A stretch of 7,430 nucleotides of DNA from Candidatus Aenigmatarchaeota archaeon (GTDB lineage: Archaea > Aenigmatarchaeota > Aenigmatarchaeia > Aenigmatarchaeales > Aenigmatarchaeaceae): NCBI GenBank assembly GCA_017608545.1, contig JAFCFQ010000023.1:1-7430 (forward strand), given 5' to 3'. A program made the translations under genes and the position numbers. How positions within the stretch are numbered: the stretch's first letter is position 1; each line of letters opens with the position of its first letter. This document shows, in pieces, positions 6,119-7,430 of the stretch. The notes under the pieces were generated by a model. It was not told the DNA's origin and did not search any database. It saw nothing but the letters and a program-made list of their open reading frames with translations.

Positions 6119-6453
6119 AAATAGAAATAGAAGCAATAAAAAATTTTTTCAAAAAACCTTTCACAAGAAAGTATCCAAAAGAAAAAGTTACACCTTTTCC
6201 TAGATTTTTAGGAAGAATTCATTTTTATCCTAAGAGATGTATAGGTTGTAGACTTTGTGAAAAATACTGTCCTGTTGGAGCTGTTAAATTTCATAAAAAA
6301 GGGAAGATAGATTTTGATTTGGGTTTATGTATATTTTGCAAATTATGTGAGGATGTTTGCCCCACAAACCCTAAATCGATAAAATTGAGTAATGATTTTG
6401 AGTATGCTGATAAAAATAAAGAGAAAGTAAGAAAAAATATTATAGAGAAATAA
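6115..6453 (+). CDS. 2x[4Fe-4S] ferredoxin-like hydrogenase subunit (MbhN/EchF/NuoI-like)
   Basis: 112 residues from the ATG at 6115. The N-terminus, FFKKPFTRKYP (11-21), is the typical start of MbhN/EchF-type subunits. Two cluster motifs follow: CIGCRLCEKYCPVGA (Cys42, 45, 48, 52) and CIFCKLCEDVCP (Cys72, 75, 78, 82). Each set binds one [4Fe-4S] cluster with the last cysteine completing the other. It is the entry point for electrons from soluble ferredoxin and hands them to the small subunit. The C-terminal 30 residues are Lys/Glu/Asp-rich. A longer frame starting at 6055 exists, but lacks a ribosome binding site and overlaps the end of the NuoH-like gene. The 3' end overlaps the HycI gene on the other strand by 14 bp. 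Confidence 0.95.
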   Translation: MKIEIEAIKNFFKKPFTRKYPKEKVTPFPRFLGRIHFYPKRCIGCRLCEKYCPVGAVKFHKKGKIDFDLGLCIFCKLCEDVCPTNPKSIKLSNDFEYADKNKEKVRKNIIEK

Positions 6454-6853
6454 TTAACTTTTCTACATTTTTAGTTACATCATCTAATTTATTTTTCAAT
6501 TCTCTACTCAATTCTTCTCCAAATTCAATATTTTTAGGCTGAATTCCTATTATTTTTATTTCAGAATCAGGCAAAAATTTTTTCAATAAATTTATTGGTA
6601 TACTATGCGTTGATGTTAAAACATCTTTAATTTCCTCTGGTTTAAAGACTCTAACTTCTCCAGCTTTGCCTTTAAAATCTAAAGCGTCGATAATTATTAT
6701 CTTTTTATATTTTTTCAACTCATCAATAAAATTTTCAGGCGTTGTCTCAGCTTTAATTTTTTTAACATTTTTCAATTTTATTCTTTTGAGAATAACATTT
6801 CCTATATTATCATCAGACTTAATCGGATTACCAATGCTCATAACGACTTTCAT
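6440..6853 (-). CDS. hycI: Hydrogenase maturation endopeptidase, HycI type
   Basis: 137 residues. The family motifs are in order: GNPIKSDDNIG (8-18), TPEN (38-41), IIIIDALDFKGKAGEV (52-67), THSIPINLL (82-90) and IIGIQPKNIEFGEELS (101-116). By comparison with E. coli HycI (Asp16, Asp62, His90), the nickel-sensing residues should be Asp15, Asp56 and His83, all present. The enzyme checks that nickel is in the large-subunit active site and cuts off its C-terminal tail. The most likely substrate is the large subunit at 4144-5307, which has a 25-residue tail after DPCFSCLER. The gene is tail to tail with the operon (14-bp overlap) and divergent from the 6890 gene with only 36 bp between. It is slightly shorter than E. 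coli HycI (about 156), mainly at the C-terminus. No Shine-Dalgarno precedes the start. Confidence 0.95.
   Translation of the reverse strand: MKVVMSIGNPIKSDDNIGNVILKRIKLKNVKKIKAETTPENFIDELKKYKKIIIIDALDFKGKAGEVRVFKPEEIKDVLTSTHSIPINLLKKFLPDSEIKIIGIQPKNIEFGEELSRELKNKLDDVTKNVEKLIISL
6459..6472 (+). terminator. Possible T-run terminator of the hydrogenase operon
   Basis: Two short T runs (6459-6462 and 6468-6472) follow the last stop codon of the operon. Archaeal termination often needs only T-rich DNA on the non-template strand. The site lies inside the 3' end of the minus-strand HycI gene, and there is no hairpin, so this is weak. Confidence 0.2.
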
Positions 6854-6857
6854 AAAA

Positions 6858-6867
6858 TTTATTAATA
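6858..6867 (+). promoter_or_regulatory. TATA-like box for the 6890 gene (probably leaderless)
   Basis: TTTATTAATA is centred about 27 bp before the ATG at 6890, the distance expected if transcription starts at the start codon. No Shine-Dalgarno is seen. It lies next to the reverse box at 6876-6883, so the two promoters interleave. Confidence 0.4.
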
Positions 6868-6875
6868 TTTGTAAG

Positions 6876-6883
6876 TTTTAAAT
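6876..6883 (-). promoter_or_regulatory. TATA-like box for the hycI gene (probably leaderless)
   Basis: On the minus strand this reads ATTTAAAA, centred about 26 bp before the ATG at 6853. The whole 36-bp gap is therefore two face-to-face promoters, and polymerase binding at one should hinder the other. Inferred from spacing only. Confidence 0.4.
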
Positions 6884-6889
6884 GATATC

Positions 6890-7430
6890 ATGTTGAGTAA
6901 ACAACAAAAAAAAGAAATCATAATGATGGGTTGTCTTAGAGATGATGTTGAATTTACAAGAGAAGAACAACTAGAATATATTAAAAAAGGGCTTGAAAAT
7001 GATATTGATGAAAAAATATTAGAAAAAATTTGGCCAAGTGCAGTTCCTGGGGTTAGAAAATATGGAGTGTTGAATTATTTTCTTTATCATCACAATTTGT
7101 TCATAATGGGTTTAGAAAAAAATATAAAAAACAAAAAAAGGCTTGAATGGTGCACTGCATATCCTGCTCAAGTTATTAAAAAAATTGATTCAAAATATGT
7201 TGTTAAAAGGATTGATGGTAAATTGCTAGAAACAGATTCGGAAGCTTATCCTGGTATTAAAGTTTTGAATGAAGAAAAATTAAAGAAAGGCTCAGACGTT
7301 ATTTTGCATAGAGATAAAATTAGGTTACTCTTAAGTGAAGAGAGAAGTAAAAAAGCAATAGAATACTTCAATAAATTTTTAAAAGAAAAGGAGAATGCAT
7401 ATGTGTCTAATACAAAAAGGGAAAGTTCTT
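6890..7430 (+). CDS. Hydrogenase-associated protein with an internal HypC-like segment; runs off the right edge
   Basis: Open from the ATG at 6890 to the window end (180 codons, no stop yet). The first 85 residues are charged and helical, with an EKIWPSAVPGVRKYG stretch (45-59) and YFLYHHNLF (63-71). From residue 88 comes CTAYPAQVIKKI followed by KYVVKRIDG and, after an acidic insert, KLKKGSDVILHRDKIRLLLSEE. This copies the layout of HypC (C-L-A-I-P-G-K-V...VVDF...VGDYVLVHAGFAI..L..EEA). True HypC has its Cys at position 2; here it is internal. The layout also reminds me of DUF6390, a family I recall near hydrogenase genes, but I cannot verify this. The gene overlaps the following hypC start in another frame, so it should end soon after the edge. 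A role in hydrogenase maturation is inferred from context and the HypC likeness. Confidence 0.8.
   Translation, partial: MLSKQQKKEIIMMGCLRDDVEFTREEQLEYIKKGLENDIDEKILEKIWPSAVPGVRKYGVLNYFLYHHNLFIMGLEKNIKNKKRLEWCTAYPAQVIKKIDSKYVVKRIDGKLLETDSEAYPGIKVLNEEKLKKGSDVILHRDKIRLLLSEERSKKAIEYFNKFLKEKENAYVSNTKRESS
7386..7393 (+). promoter_or_regulatory. Ribosome binding site for hypC
   Basis: AAAAGGAG lies 7 nt before the ATG at 7401 and supports translation of hypC from inside the end of the previous gene. Confidence 0.6.
7401..7430 (+). CDS. hypC: Hydrogenase assembly chaperone HypC, first ten codons
   Basis: Only MCLIQKGKVL is visible, but it fits the HypC N-terminus MCLAIPGKV in register, with the essential Cys2 and the GKV. 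HypC/HypD build the Fe(CN)2CO group and HypC delivers it to the large subunit; Cys2 is exposed after Met removal. Residues 4-6 are IQK rather than the usual AIP, which is unusual. A good ribosome binding site precedes it. The start lies inside the still-open 6890 gene in another frame, so the two are probably translationally coupled. With so few residues the call depends on context. Confidence 0.65.
   Translation, partial: MCLIQKGKVL

Noticed and set aside
6666..6881. Plus-strand frame of 71 residues
   Set aside because: Antisense to the conserved HycI gene, and low-complexity Phe/Ile/Leu-rich as AT-rich shadows usually are.
1..7430. CRISPR arrays, tRNA/rRNA genes, insertion sequences or phage features
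   Set aside because: No spaced direct repeats, tRNA-like cloverleaf, terminal inverted repeats or transposase/integrase motifs were seen; almost all of the window is coding.

Overview
The window looks like part of an archaeal chromosome that is very AT-rich and densely packed. Arginine is encoded almost only by AGA/AGG. The central operon matches the archaeal membrane-bound [NiFe] hydrogenase (Mbh/Ech, group 4) in gene content and order. Genes that open a transcription unit tend to have a TATA-like box about 24-27 bp before the ATG and no ribosome binding site, as expected for leaderless archaeal mRNAs. Several subunits are short for their families, which suits a small-genome archaeon (a DPANN-type lineage is one possibility), but the sequence alone does not fix the taxon.

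Left part (1-2364): cation transport. A P2A-type (Ca2+-ATPase-like) P-type ATPase runs off the left edge on the minus strand; 321 N-terminal residues are visible, ending just before the expected DKTGTLT site. Divergent from it are a 117-residue two-helix membrane protein of unknown function and a complete CaCA-family Na+/Ca2+-exchanger-like protein with two alpha repeats.

Centre (2400-6453): a seven-gene hydrogenase operon in the order antiporter-like subunit, 56-residue single-helix protein, small [4Fe-4S] subunit, NuoC-like subunit, [NiFe] large subunit, NuoH-like subunit, and 2x[4Fe-4S] ferredoxin-like subunit. This is the order of mbhH-I-J-K-L-M-N in Thermococcales. The large subunit keeps all four nickel cysteines, so this is a hydrogenase and not complex I. 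The expected reaction is electron flow from reduced ferredoxin to protons, giving H2, or the reverse, coupled to ion movement across the membrane. The usual Mrp-like genes (mbhA-G) are absent upstream. The only antiporter-like subunit lacks roughly its N-terminal third to half, and the NuoH-like subunit seems to lose its last membrane helix to a single-base frame change.

Right part (6440-7430): hydrogenase maturation. A HycI-type endopeptidase on the minus strand overlaps the end of the operon tail to tail. Divergent from it is a protein with an internal HypC-like Cys-x-Ala-x-Pro segment, followed by the first ten codons of a HypC gene (MCL...GKV) at the right edge. The protease fits the 25-residue tail after the last nickel cysteine motif of the large subunit, so structural and maturation genes are consistent with each other.
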